Positions 1 to 14,300 of a stretch of 64,000 bases of DNA are shown here, one piece after another. The DNA comes from Apostichopus japonicus (taxonomy: Eukaryota > Echinodermata > Holothuroidea > Aspidochirotida > Stichopodidae): the NCBI RefSeq assembly GCF_037975245.1, contig NC_092579.1, positions 15,016,178-15,080,177 of the forward strand, written 5' to 3'. Below the pieces are notes generated by a model, which was given only the letters and a program-made list of their open reading frames with translations, was not told the origin of the DNA and searched no databases. The position numbers and the translations under genes are program-made. How positions within the stretch are numbered: the first letter of the stretch is position 1; the number at the start of each line of letters is the position of its first letter.

Positions 1-668
1 CCATTTCATCCTTTCACCATTTCACCCTTTAACAATTTCACCATTTCATCCTTTCACCATTTCACCGTTTAACTATTTCACCATTACACCCTTTAACTAT
101 ACCATCATTTCACACTTTCACCATTTAACCATTTAACAATTTCACCATTTAACTATTTCACCAATGCATCCTTTCACCATTTCACCTTTTTTCCCTTTCA
201 CCATTTAACCATTTCACAATATCATCCTTTCACCATTTCAACCTTTAACTGTTTCATCAGTTCACACTTTCAACACTTCGCTCTCTAACCATTTCATCCT
301 TTCACCATTTCACCCTTTAACTATTTCATCATTTCACCCTTTCACCATTTTAACATTTCATCTTTTCACCATTTCACCCATTCCACCATTTCACCCATTC
401 CACCATTTCACCATCTCACCCTTTCACCTTCATCATTTCCCGATTTAACCATTTAACCATTTCACCATTTCACCCTTTCACCAATTAACGACTTCACCCT
501 TTCACCAATTAACGACTTCACCCTTTAACTATTTCATCATTTCATACTTTCACCATTTCATCAATTCACACTTTCAACATTTTACCTTTATCATTTCACC
601 CTTTCATCATTTCATTCTTTAACTATTTCATCATTTCACACTTTCACCATTTCACCATTTACCCATTT
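1..668 (+). repeat. Partial satellite HOR copy, offset version of the 3199-bp unit
   Basis: This stretch matches 1381 onward, at first with an offset of 1380 bases and very few differences. Indels of one 8-bp unit, and a 24-bp duplication near 475-520, then shift the register. It therefore corresponds to the interior of the 3199-bp unit rather than its start. It marks a junction between a preceding, shifted copy and the clean tandem block that starts near 669. The similarity to the interior copy continues for about 200 bases beyond 668, so the exact junction is ambiguous. Confidence 0.8.
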
Positions 669-3600
669 CACCATTTCATCCTTTCACCATTTCACCCTTT
701 AACTTTTTCATTCTTTCACCCTTTCTCACCATTTCACCTTTTCTCCTTTTCACTCTTTCACTATTTAACCATTTAACCATTTCACTTTCATCATTTCACA
801 CTTTCACCATTTCATCAATTAACCATTTCACCCTTTAACTATTTCATCATTTCACACTTTCACCATTTACCCATTTCACCATTCCATCATTTCACCCTTT
901 AACTATTTCATAATTTCACCCTTCCACCATTTCATCATTTCACCCTTTACCTATTTCATCCTGTCACCCTTTCACCCATTCACCATTTCACCTTTTCTCC
1001 CTTTCATCATTTAACCATTTCATTATTTCATCATTTTACCCTTTCAACATTTCTTCATTTAACCATTTCATCCTTTCACCATTTAACCTTTTCACCCTTT
1101 AACTATTTCACCATTACACCCTTTAACTATTCCATCATTTCATACTTTCACCATTTAACTATTTCACCATTAAACCATCACCAATACATCCTTTCACCCT
1201 TTCACCATTTCACCTTTTCTCCCTTTCACTCTTTCACTATTTAACCATTTCACCATTTTATCATTTCACCCTTCCATCATTTAACCAATTAACCATTTTA
1301 CAATTTCATCCTTTCACCATTTCACCCTTTAACTATTTTATCATTTCACACTTTCACCATTTCACCCTTTCACCATTTACCCATTTCATCCTTTCACCAT
1401 TTCACCCTTTAACAATTTCACCATTTCATCCTTTCACCATTTCACCGTTTAACTATTTCACCATTACACCCTTTAACTATACCATCATTTCACACTTTCA
1501 CCATTTAACCATTTAACTATTTCACCATTTAACTATTTCACCAATGCATCCTTTCACCATTTCACCTTTTTTCCCTTTCACCATTTAACCATTTCACAAT
1601 ATCATCCTTTCACCATTTCACCATTTCAACCTTTAACTGTTTCATCAGTTCACACTTTCAACACTTCGCTCTCTAACCATTTCATCCTTTCACCATTTCA
1701 CCCTTTAACTATTTCATCATTTCACCCTTTCACCATTTTAACATTTCATCCTTTCACCATTTCACCCATTCCACCATTTCACCCATTCCACCATTTCACC
1801 ATCTCACCCTTTCACCTTCATCATTTCCCTATTTAACCATTTAACCATTTCACCATTTCACCCTTTCACCAATTAACGACTTCACCCTTTAACTATTTCA
1901 TCATTTCATACTTTCACCATTTCATCAATTCACACTTTCAACTTTTTACCTTTATCATTTCACCCTTTCATCATTTCATTCTTTAACTATTTCATCATTT
2001 CACACTTTCACCATTTCACCATTTACCCATTTCACCATTTCATCCTTTCACCATTTCACCCTTTAACTTTTTCATTCTTTCACCCTTTCTCACCATTTCA
2101 CCTTTTCTCCTTTTCACTCTTTCACTATTTAACCATTTAACCATTTCACTTTCATCATTTCACACTTTCACCATTTCATCAATTAACCATTTCACCCTTT
2201 AACTATTTCATCATTTCACACTTTCACCATTTCACCATTTACCCATTTCACCATTCCATCATTTCACCTTTACCATTTTATCATTTTACCCTTTAACTAT
2301 TTCATCCTGTCACCGTTTCACCTGTTCACCATTTCACCATTTCTCCCTTTCACTAATGAACCACTTAACTATTTTATCATTTCACACTTTCACCATTACA
2401 CCCTTTCACCATTTCATCATTTCACCATTCCACCTGTTCACCATTTCATCCTGTCACCATTTCACCCTTTCATCATTTCACACTTTAAACTATTTCATTA
2501 TTTTACACTGTCAATATTTCACCTTTATCATTTTACCCTTTAACCCTTTCACCATTTAACCATCACCAATTCATCCTTCCACCCTTTCTCACAATTTCAC
2601 CTTTTCTCCCTTTCACTCTTTCACTATTTAACCATTTCACTATTTCATCATTTCACCATTTCACCAATTAACTGTTTAACCTTTTAACTATTTCATCATT
2701 TCACACTTTCACCATTTCACAATTATCATTTCTCCCTTTCACCATTTAACCATGACCAATTCATCCTTTCACCATTTCAACTTTTCTCCCTTTCACTCTT
2801 TCAGTATTTAACCTAACCATTTCATCATTTAACCCTTTCACCATTTCACCAATTAACCATTCCACCCTTTAAATATTTCATCACTTCACACTTTAATCAT
2901 TTCACCCTTTCACCATTTCATCCTTTCACAATTTCACCCTTTAACTATTTCATCATTTCACCCTTTCATCATTTAACCATTTCACCATTTCATCCTTTCA
3001 CCATTTCACCCTTTAACTATTTTAACATATCACACTTTCACCATTTCACCCTTTCACCATTTACCCATTTCATCCTTTCACAATTTCACCCTTTAACTAT
3101 TTCATCATTTCACCCTTTCAGCATTTCATCATTTAACCATTTCACCATTTCATCCTTTCACCATTTAACCTTTTCACCCTTTAACTATTTCACCATTACA
3201 CCCTTTAACTATTCCATCATTTCACACTTTCACCATTTAACCATTTACCCATTTCATCCTTTCACCATTTCACCCTTTAAAAATTTCATCATTTCACCCT
3301 TTCACCATTTCATCATTTCACCCTTCAACTTTTTCATCCTGTCACCATTTAACCATTTAACTATTTCACCGTTTAACTATTTCACCAATATATCCTTTCA
3401 CCATTTCACCTTTTCACTCTTTCACTATTTACCATTTAACCATATTATCAATTCACCCTTCCACCATTTCACCAATTAAACATTTACAATTTCATCCTTT
3501 CACCATTTCACCCTTTAACTTTTTCATCATTTCACACTTTCACCATTTCACCCTTTACCATTTACCCATTTCATCCTTTCACCATTTCACCCTTTAAAAA

Positions 3601-3867
3601 TTTCATCATTTCACCCTTTCACCATTTCATCATTTCACCCTTTAACTTTTTCATCCTGTCACCCTTTCATCATTTCACCTTTTCTCCTTACACTATTTAA
3701 CCGTTTCATTATTTCATCATTTCACCCTTTCACCATTATTATCATTTAACCATTTCATCCTTTCACCATTTCACCCTTTAACTATTTTAACATATCACAC
3801 TTTCACCATTTCACCCTTTCACCATTTACCCATTTCATCCTTTCACAATTTCACCCTTTAACTATTT
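669..3867 (+). repeat. HOR-A copy 1 (3199-bp unit)
   Basis: First of three tandem higher-order copies. Landmarks such as the irregular block with CTAATGAACCACTTAAC (near 2353) recur exactly 3199 and 6398 bases downstream. In the lines I compared, the copies are identical or nearly so, including irregular units such as the phrase with CACTTCGCTCTC. 3199 is not a multiple of 8, so the unit contains irregular-length members, and these make good landmarks. Confidence 0.88.
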
Positions 3868-6800
3868 CACCATTTCATCCTTTCACCATTTCACCCTTTA
3901 ACTTTTTCATTCTTTCACCCTTTCTCACCATTTCACCTTTTCTCCTTTTCACTCTTTCACTATTTAACCATTTAACCATTTCACTTTCATCATTTCACAC
4001 TTTCACCATTTCATCAATTAACCATTTCACCCTTTAACTATTTCATCATTTCACACTTTCACCATTTACCCATTTCACCATTCCATCATTTCACCCTTTA
4101 ACTATTTCATAATTTCACCCTTCCACCATTTCATCATTTCACCCTTTACCTATTTCATCCTGTCACCCTTTCACCCATTCACCATTTCACCTTTTCTCCC
4201 TTTCATCATTTAACCATTTCATTATTTCATCATTTTACCCTTTCAACATTTCTTCATTTAACCATTTCATCCTTTCACCATTTAACCTTTTCACCCTTTA
4301 ACTATTTCACCATTACACCCTTTAACTATTCCATCATTTCATACTTTCACCATTTAACTATTTCACCATTAAACCATCACCAATACATCCTTTCACCCTT
4401 TCACCATTTCACCTTTTCTCCCTTTCACTCTTTCACTATTTAACCATTTCACCATTTTATCATTTCACCCTTCCATCATTTAACCAATTAACCATTTTAC
4501 AATTTCATCCTTTCACCATTTCACCCTTTAACTATTTTATCATTTCACACTTTCACCATTTCACCCTTTCACCATTTACCCATTTCATCCTTTCACCATT
4601 TCACCCTTTAACAATTTCACCATTTCATCCTTTCACCATTTCACCGTTTAACTATTTCACCATTACACCCTTTAACTATACCATCATTTCACACTTTCAC
4701 CATTTAACCATTTAACTATTTCACCATTTAACTATTTCACCAATGCATCCTTTCACCATTTCACCTTTTTTCCCTTTCACCATTTAACCATTTCACAATA
4801 TCATCCTTTCACCATTTCACCATTTCAACCTTTAACTGTTTCATCAGTTCACACTTTCAACACTTCGCTCTCTAACCATTTCATCCTTTCACCATTTCAC
4901 CCTTTAACTATTTCATCATTTCACCCTTTCACCATTTTAACATTTCATCCTTTCACCATTTCACCCATTCCACCATTTCACCCATTCCACCATTTCACCA
5001 TCTCACCCTTTCACCTTCATCATTTCCCTATTTAACCATTTAACCATTTCACCATTTCACCCTTTCACCAATTAACGACTTCACCCTTTAACTATTTCAT
5101 CATTTCATACTTTCACCATTTCATCAATTCACACTTTCAACTTTTTACCTTTATCATTTCACCCTTTCATCATTTCATTCTTTAACTATTTCATCATTTC
5201 ACACTTTCACCATTTCACCATTTACCCATTTCACCATTTCATCCTTTCACCATTTCACCCTTTAACTTTTTCATTCTTTCACCCTTTCTCACCATTTCAC
5301 CTTTTCTCCTTTTCACTCTTTCACTATTTAACCATTTAACCATTTCACTTTCATCATTTCACACTTTCACCATTTCATCAATTAACCATTTCACCCTTTA
5401 ACTATTTCATCATTTCACACTTTCACCATTTCACCATTTACCCATTTCACCATTCCATCATTTCACCTTTACCATTTTATCATTTTACCCTTTAACTATT
5501 TCATCCTGTCACCGTTTCACCTGTTCACCATTTCACCATTTCTCCCTTTCACTAATGAACCACTTAACTATTTTATCATTTCACACTTTCACCATTACAC
5601 CCTTTCACCATTTCATCATTTCACCATTCCACCTGTTCACCATTTCATCCTGTCACCATTTCACCCTTTCATCATTTCACACTTTAAACTATTTCATTAT
5701 TTTACACTGTCAATATTTCACCTTTATCATTTTACCCTTTAACCCTTTCACCATTTAACCATCACCAATTCATCCTTCCACCCTTTCTCACAATTTCACC
5801 TTTTCTCCCTTTCACTCTTTCACTATTTAACCATTTCACTATTTCATCATTTCACCATTTCACCAATTAACTGTTTAACCTTTTAACTATTTCATCATTT
5901 CACACTTTCACCATTTCACAATTATCATTTCTCCCTTTCACCATTTAACCATGACCAATTCATCCTTTCACCATTTCAACTTTTCTCCCTTTCACTCTTT
6001 CAGTATTTAACCTAACCATTTCATCATTTAACCCTTTCACCATTTCACCAATTAACCATTCCACCCTTTAAATATTTCATCACTTCACACTTTAATCATT
6101 TCACCCTTTCACCATTTCATCCTTTCACAATTTCACCCTTTAACTATTTCATCATTTCACCCTTTCATCATTTAACCATTTCACCATTTCATCCTTTCAC
6201 CATTTCACCCTTTAACTATTTTAACATATCACACTTTCACCATTTCACCCTTTCACCATTTACCCATTTCATCCTTTCACAATTTCACCCTTTAACTATT
6301 TCATCATTTCACCCTTTCAGCATTTCATCATTTAACCATTTCACCATTTCATCCTTTCACCATTTAACCTTTTCACCCTTTAACTATTTCACCATTACAC
6401 CCTTTAACTATTCCATCATTTCACACTTTCACCATTTAACCATTTACCCATTTCATCCTTTCACCATTTCACCCTTTAAAAATTTCATCATTTCACCCTT
6501 TCACCATTTCATCATTTCACCCTTCAACTTTTTCATCCTGTCACCATTTAACCATTTAACTATTTCACCGTTTAACTATTTCACCAATATATCCTTTCAC
6601 CATTTCACCTTTTCACTCTTTCACTATTTACCATTTAACCATATTATCAATTCACCCTTCCACCATTTCACCAATTAAACATTTACAATTTCATCCTTTC
6701 ACCATTTCACCCTTTAACTTTTTCATCATTTCACACTTTCACCATTTCACCCTTTACCATTTACCCATTTCATCCTTTCACCATTTCACCCTTTAAAAAT

Positions 6801-7066
6801 TTCATCATTTCACCCTTTCACCATTTCATCATTTCACCCTTTAACTTTTTCATCCTGTCACCCTTTCATCATTTCACCTTTTCTCCTTACACTATTTAAC
6901 CGTTTCATTATTTCATCATTTCACCCTTTCACCATTATTATCATTTAACCATTTCATCCTTTCACCATTTCACCCTTTAACTATTTTAACATATCACACT
7001 TTCACCATTTCACCCTTTCACCATTTACCCATTTCATCCTTTCACAATTTCACCCTTTAACTATTT
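3868..7066 (+). repeat. HOR-A copy 2 (3199-bp unit)
   Basis: Second tandem copy, head to tail with the first. Matches were checked at several points (CTAATGAACC block near 5552, CACTTCGCTC block near 4861, the CCTTCAACTTTTTCATCC phrase near 6520), all at a 3199-base offset. The boundary is set by where the left flank of copy 1 stops matching, so it is accurate to roughly ten bases. Confidence 0.88.
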
Positions 7067-10000
7067 CACCATTTCATCCTTTCACCATTTCACCCTTTAA
7101 CTTTTTCATTCTTTCACCCTTTCTCACCATTTCACCTTTTCTCCTTTTCACTCTTTCACTATTTAACCATTTAACCATTTCACTTTCATCATTTCACACT
7201 TTCACCATTTCATCAATTAACCATTTCACCCTTTAACTATTTCATCATTTCACACTTTCACCATTTACCCATTTCACCATTCCATCATTTCACCCTTTAA
7301 CTATTTCATAATTTCACCCTTCCACCATTTCATCATTTCACCCTTTACCTATTTCATCCTGTCACCCTTTCACCCATTCACCATTTCACCTTTTCTCCCT
7401 TTCATCATTTAACCATTTCATTATTTCATCATTTTACCCTTTCAACATTTCTTCATTTAACCATTTCATCCTTTCACCATTTAACCTTTTCACCCTTTAA
7501 CTATTTCACCATTACACCCTTTAACTATTCCATCATTTCATACTTTCACCATTTAACTATTTCACCATTAAACCATCACCAATACATCCTTTCACCCTTT
7601 CACCATTTCACCTTTTCTCCCTTTCACTCTTTCACTATTTAACCATTTCACCATTTTATCATTTCACCCTTCCATCATTTAACCAATTAACCATTTTACA
7701 ATTTCATCCTTTCACCATTTCACCCTTTAACTATTTTATCATTTCACACTTTCACCATTTCACCCTTTCACCATTTACCCATTTCATCCTTTCACCATTT
7801 CACCCTTTAACAATTTCACCATTTCATCCTTTCACCATTTCACCGTTTAACTATTTCACCATTACACCCTTTAACTATACCATCATTTCACACTTTCACC
7901 ATTTAACCATTTAACTATTTCACCATTTAACTATTTCACCAATGCATCCTTTCACCATTTCACCTTTTTTCCCTTTCACCATTTAACCATTTCACAATAT
8001 CATCCTTTCACCATTTCACCATTTCAACCTTTAACTGTTTCATCAGTTCACACTTTCAACACTTCGCTCTCTAACCATTTCATCCTTTCACCATTTCACC
8101 CTTTAACTATTTCATCATTTCACCCTTTCACCATTTTAACATTTCATCCTTTCACCATTTCACCCATTCCACCATTTCACCCATTCCACCATTTCACCAT
8201 CTCACCCTTTCACCTTCATCATTTCCCTATTTAACCATTTAACCATTTCACCATTTCACCCTTTCACCAATTAACGACTTCACCCTTTAACTATTTCATC
8301 ATTTCATACTTTCACCATTTCATCAATTCACACTTTCAACTTTTTACCTTTATCATTTCACCCTTTCATCATTTCATTCTTTAACTATTTCATCATTTCA
8401 CACTTTCACCATTTCACCATTTACCCATTTCACCATTTCATCCTTTCACCATTTCACCCTTTAACTTTTTCATTCTTTCACCCTTTCTCACCATTTCACC
8501 TTTTCTCCTTTTCACTCTTTCACTATTTAACCATTTAACCATTTCACTTTCATCATTTCACACTTTCACCATTTCATCAATTAACCATTTCACCCTTTAA
8601 CTATTTCATCATTTCACACTTTCACCATTTCACCATTTACCCATTTCACCATTCCATCATTTCACCTTTACCATTTTATCATTTTACCCTTTAACTATTT
8701 CATCCTGTCACCGTTTCACCTGTTCACCATTTCACCATTTCTCCCTTTCACTAATGAACCACTTAACTATTTTATCATTTCACACTTTCACCATTACACC
8801 CTTTCACCATTTCATCATTTCACCATTCCACCTGTTCACCATTTCATCCTGTCACCATTTCACCCTTTCATCATTTCACACTTTAAACTATTTCATTATT
8901 TTACACTGTCAATATTTCACCTTTATCATTTTACCCTTTAACCCTTTCACCATTTAACCATCACCAATTCATCCTTCCACCCTTTCTCACAATTTCACCT
9001 TTTCTCCCTTTCACTCTTTCACTATTTAACCATTTCACTATTTCATCATTTCACCATTTCACCAATTAACTGTTTAACCTTTTAACTATTTCATCATTTC
9101 ACACTTTCACCATTTCACAATTATCATTTCTCCCTTTCACCATTTAACCATGACCAATTCATCCTTTCACCATTTCAACTTTTCTCCCTTTCACTCTTTC
9201 AGTATTTAACCTAACCATTTCATCATTTAACCCTTTCACCATTTCACCAATTAACCATTCCACCCTTTAAATATTTCATCACTTCACACTTTAATCATTT
9301 CACCCTTTCACCATTTCATCCTTTCACAATTTCACCCTTTAACTATTTCATCATTTCACCCTTTCATCATTTAACCATTTCACCATTTCATCCTTTCACC
9401 ATTTCACCCTTTAACTATTTTAACATATCACACTTTCACCATTTCACCCTTTCACCATTTACCCATTTCATCCTTTCACAATTTCACCCTTTAACTATTT
9501 CATCATTTCACCCTTTCAGCATTTCATCATTTAACCATTTCACCATTTCATCCTTTCACCATTTAACCTTTTCACCCTTTAACTATTTCACCATTACACC
9601 CTTTAACTATTCCATCATTTCACACTTTCACCATTTAACCATTTACCCATTTCATCCTTTCACCATTTCACCCTTTAAAAATTTCATCATTTCACCCTTT
9701 CACCATTTCATCATTTCACCCTTCAACTTTTTCATCCTGTCACCATTTAACCATTTAACTATTTCACCGTTTAACTATTTCACCAATATATCCTTTCACC
9801 ATTTCACCTTTTCACTCTTTCACTATTTACCATTTAACCATATTATCAATTCACCCTTCCACCATTTCACCAATTAAACATTTACAATTTCATCCTTTCA
9901 CCATTTCACCCTTTAACTTTTTCATCATTTCACACTTTCACCATTTCACCCTTTACCATTTACCCATTTCATCCTTTCACCATTTCACCCTTTAAAAATT

Positions 10001-10265
10001 TCATCATTTCACCCTTTCACCATTTCATCATTTCACCCTTTAACTTTTTCATCCTGTCACCCTTTCATCATTTCACCTTTTCTCCTTACACTATTTAACC
10101 GTTTCATTATTTCATCATTTCACCCTTTCACCATTATTATCATTTAACCATTTCATCCTTTCACCATTTCACCCTTTAACTATTTTAACATATCACACTT
10201 TCACCATTTCACCCTTTCACCATTTACCCATTTCATCCTTTCACAATTTCACCCTTTAACTATTT
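7067..10265 (+). repeat. HOR-A copy 3 (3199-bp unit)
   Basis: Third tandem copy, the same as the other two in all compared landmarks. The 3199-base correspondence ends at about 10267: the sequence after TTTAACTATTTCA continues with TCATTTCACC instead of the CCATTTCATCC that begins a unit. The block is therefore very close to 3.0 units long. Confidence 0.88.
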
Positions 10266-11330
10266 CATCATTTCACCCTTTCAGCATTTCATCATTTAAC
10301 CATTTCACCATTTCATCCTTTCACCATTTAACCTTTTCACCCTTTAACTATTTCACCATTACACCCTTTAACTATTGCATCATTTCACACTTTCACCATT
10401 TAACCATTTAACTATTTCACCGTTTAACTATTTCACCAATACATCCTTTCACCATTTCACCTTCTCACTCTTTCACTATTTACCATTTAACCATATTATC
10501 AATTCACCTTTCCACCATTTCACCAATTAAACATTTACAATTTCATCCTTTCACCATTTCACCCTTTAACTTTTTTATCATTTCACCATTTCACCCTTTA
10601 CCATTTACCCATTTCATCCTTTCACCATTTCACCCTTTAACTATTTCATCATTTCACCCTTTCACCATTTCATCATTTAACCATTTCGCCATTTCATCCT
10701 TTCACCATTTAACCTTTTCACCCTTAACTATTTCACCATTTCACCATTACACCCTTTAACTATTCCATCATTTCACACTTTCACCATTTAACCATTTAAC
10801 TATTTCACCGTTTAACTATTTCACCAATATATCCTTTCACCATTTCACCTTTTCACTCTTTCACTATTTACCATTTAACCATATTATCAATTCACCCTTC
10901 CACCATTTCACCAATTAAACATTTACAATTTCATCCTTTCACCATTTCACCCTTTAACTTTTTCATCATTTCACACTTTCACCATTTCACCCTTTAACTT
11001 TTTCATCATTTCACACTTTCACCATTTCACCCTTTACCATTTACCCATTTCATCCTTTCACCATTTCACCCTTTAAAAATTTCATCATTTCACCCTTTCA
11101 CCATTTCATCATTTCACCCTTTAACTTTTTCATCCTGTCACCCTTTCACCATTTCACCTTTTCTCCTTACACTATTTAACCGTTTCATTATTTCATCATT
11201 TCACCCTTTCACCATTATTATCATTTAACCATTTCATCCTTTCACCATTTCACCCTTTAACTATTTTAACATATCACACTTTCACCCTTTCACCATTTAC
11301 CCATTTCATCCTTTCACAATTTCACCCTTT
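10266..11330 (+). repeat. Satellite transition zone, about 1.07-kb partial unit
   Basis: The sequence from 10261 recurs from about 11334 with an offset near 1073 and small indels (for example CTATTGCATC versus CTATTCCATC). It reuses phrases from the right half of the 3199-bp unit, so it looks like a rearranged fragment of HOR-A that leads into the next block. Confidence 0.65.
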
Positions 11331-14300
11331 AACTATTTCATCATTTCACCCTTTCAGCATTTCATCATTTAACCATTTCACCATTTCATCCTTTCACCAT
11401 TTAACCTTTTCACCCTTTAACTATTTCACCATTACACCCTTTAACTATTCCATCATTTCACACTTTCACCATTTAACCATTTAACTATTTCACCGTTTAA
11501 CTATTTCACCAATACATCCTTTCACCATTTCACCTTTTCACTCTTTCACTATTTACCATTTAACCATATTATCAATTCACCTTTCCACCATTTCACCAAT
11601 TAAACATTTACAATTTCAACCTTTCACCATTTCACCCTTTAACTTTTTTATCATTTCACCATTTCACCCTTTACCATTTACCCATTTCATCCTTTCACCA
11701 TTTCACCCTTTAAAAATTTCATCATTTCACTCTTTCACCATTTCATCATTTCACCCTTTAACTTTTTCATCCTGTCACCCTTTCACCATTTCACCTTTTC
11801 TCCCTTACACTATTTAACCGTTTCATTATTTCATCATTTCACCCTTTCACCATTATTATCATTTAACCATTTCACCATTTCATCCTTTCACCATTTCACC
11901 CTTTAACTATTTTACCATTTCACACTTTCACCATTTCACCATTTACCCATTTCACAATTTCATCCTTTCACCATTTCACCCTTTAACTATTTTACCATTT
12001 CACACTTTCACCATTTACCCATTTCACCATTTCATCCTTTCACCATTTCACCCTTTAACTTTTTCATCCTTTCACCCTTTCTCACCATTTCATCATTTAA
12101 CCATTTCACCATTTCATCCTTTCATCATTTCACCCTTTAACTATTTCATCATTTCACCCTTTCACCATTATATCATTTCAGCCTTTAACGATTTCATCCT
12201 TTCACCAGGTTCACCATTTCACCTTTTCTCCCTTTCACTATTTAACCATATCATTATTTCATCATTTCACCCTTTCATCATTTAACCATTTCACAATTTA
12301 ATCCTTTCACTATTTACCCTTTTCATCCTTTCACCATTCCACCCTTTAACTATTTCATCATTTCACCATTTCATTTCATCATTTAACCATTTCACCATTT
12401 CATCCTATCATCATTTCACCATTTCATTCTTGAACTTTTTCATTAATTAACCTTTTAACAATTTCATCCTTTCACCATTTTACCCTTTAACTATTTTATC
12501 ATTTCACACTTTCACCATTTCACCCTTTCACCATTTACCCATTTCATCCTTTTTCCATTTCACCCTTTAACAATTTCATCATTTCACCCTTTCACCATTT
12601 CATCATTTAACCCTTTAACTTTTTCATCCTGTCACTCTTTCACCCTTTCACCATTTCACCCTTTCTCCCATTTACTCTTTCACTATTTAACCATTTCACC
12701 ATTTCATCATATCTCCATTTCACCAATTAACCATTTCACCCTTTAACTATTTTACCTTTTCACACTTTCACCATTTACCCATTTCACCATTTCATCCTTC
12801 CACCATTTCACCCTTTCTACCATTTACTCTTTCACTATTTAACCATTTCACCAATTAACCATTTCACCCTTTAACTATTTTACCATTTCACACTTTCACC
12901 ATTTCACCATTTACCCATTTCACCATTTCATCCTTTCACCATTTCACCCTTTAACTATTTTACCATTTCACACTTTCACCATTTCACCATTTACCCATTT
13001 CACCATTTCATCCTTTCACCATTTCACCCTTTAACTTTTCCATCCTTTCACACTTTCTCACCATTTCACCATTTCATCATTTAACCATTTCACCATTTCA
13101 TCCTTTCATCATTTCACCCTTTAACTATTTCATCATTTCACCCTTTCACCATTATATCATTTCAGCCTTTAACGATTTCATCCTTTCACCAGGTTCACCA
13201 TTTCACCTTTTCTCCCTTTCACTATTTAACCATATCATTATTTCATCATTTCACCCTTTCATCATTTAACCATTTCACAATTTAATCCTTTCACTATTTA
13301 CCCTTTTCATCCTTTCACCATTCCACCCTTTAACTATTTCATCATTTCACCATTTCATTTCATCATTTAACCATTTCACCATTTCATCCTATCATCATTT
13401 CACCATTTCATTCTTGAACTTTTTCATCCTGTCACCCTTTAACCATTTCACCTTTTCTCCCTTTCACTATTTAACCATTTTATTATTTCATCATTTCACC
13501 CTTTCACCATTTCACCAATTAACCATTTCATCCTTTCACCATTTCACCCTTTAACTATTTTACTATTTTACCATTTCACACTTTCACCATTTCATCCTTT
13601 CACCATTTAACCTTTTCACCCTTAACTATTTCACCATTTCACCATTACACCCTTTAACTATTCCATCATTTCACACTTTCACCATTTAACCATTTAACTA
13701 TTTCACCCTTTAACTATTTCATCATTTCACACTTTCACCATTTCACCATTTACCCATTTCACCATTCCATCATTTCACTTTTACCATTTTATCATTTTAC
13801 CCTTTAACTATTTCATCCTGTCACCGTTTCACCTGTTCACCATTTCACCATTTCTCCCTTTCACTAATGAACCACTTAACTATTTTATCATTTCACACTT
13901 TCACCATTTCATCATTTCACCATTCCACCTGTTCACCATTTCATCCTGTCACCATTTCACCATTTCACCCTTTCATCATTTCACACTTTAAACTATTTCA
14001 TTATTTAACAATGTCAATATTTCACCTTTATCATTTTACCCTTTAACCCTTTCACCATTTAACCATTACCAATTCATCCTTTCACCATTTCAACTTTTCT
14101 CCCTTTCACTCTTTCAGTATTTAACCTAACCATTTCATCATTTAACCCTTTCACCATTTCACCAATTAACCATTTCACCCTTTAAATATTTCATCACTTC
14201 ACACTTTAATCATTTCACCATTTCATCCTTTCACAATTTCACCCTTTAACTATTTCATCATTTCACCCTTTCATCATTTAACCATTTCACCATTTCATCC

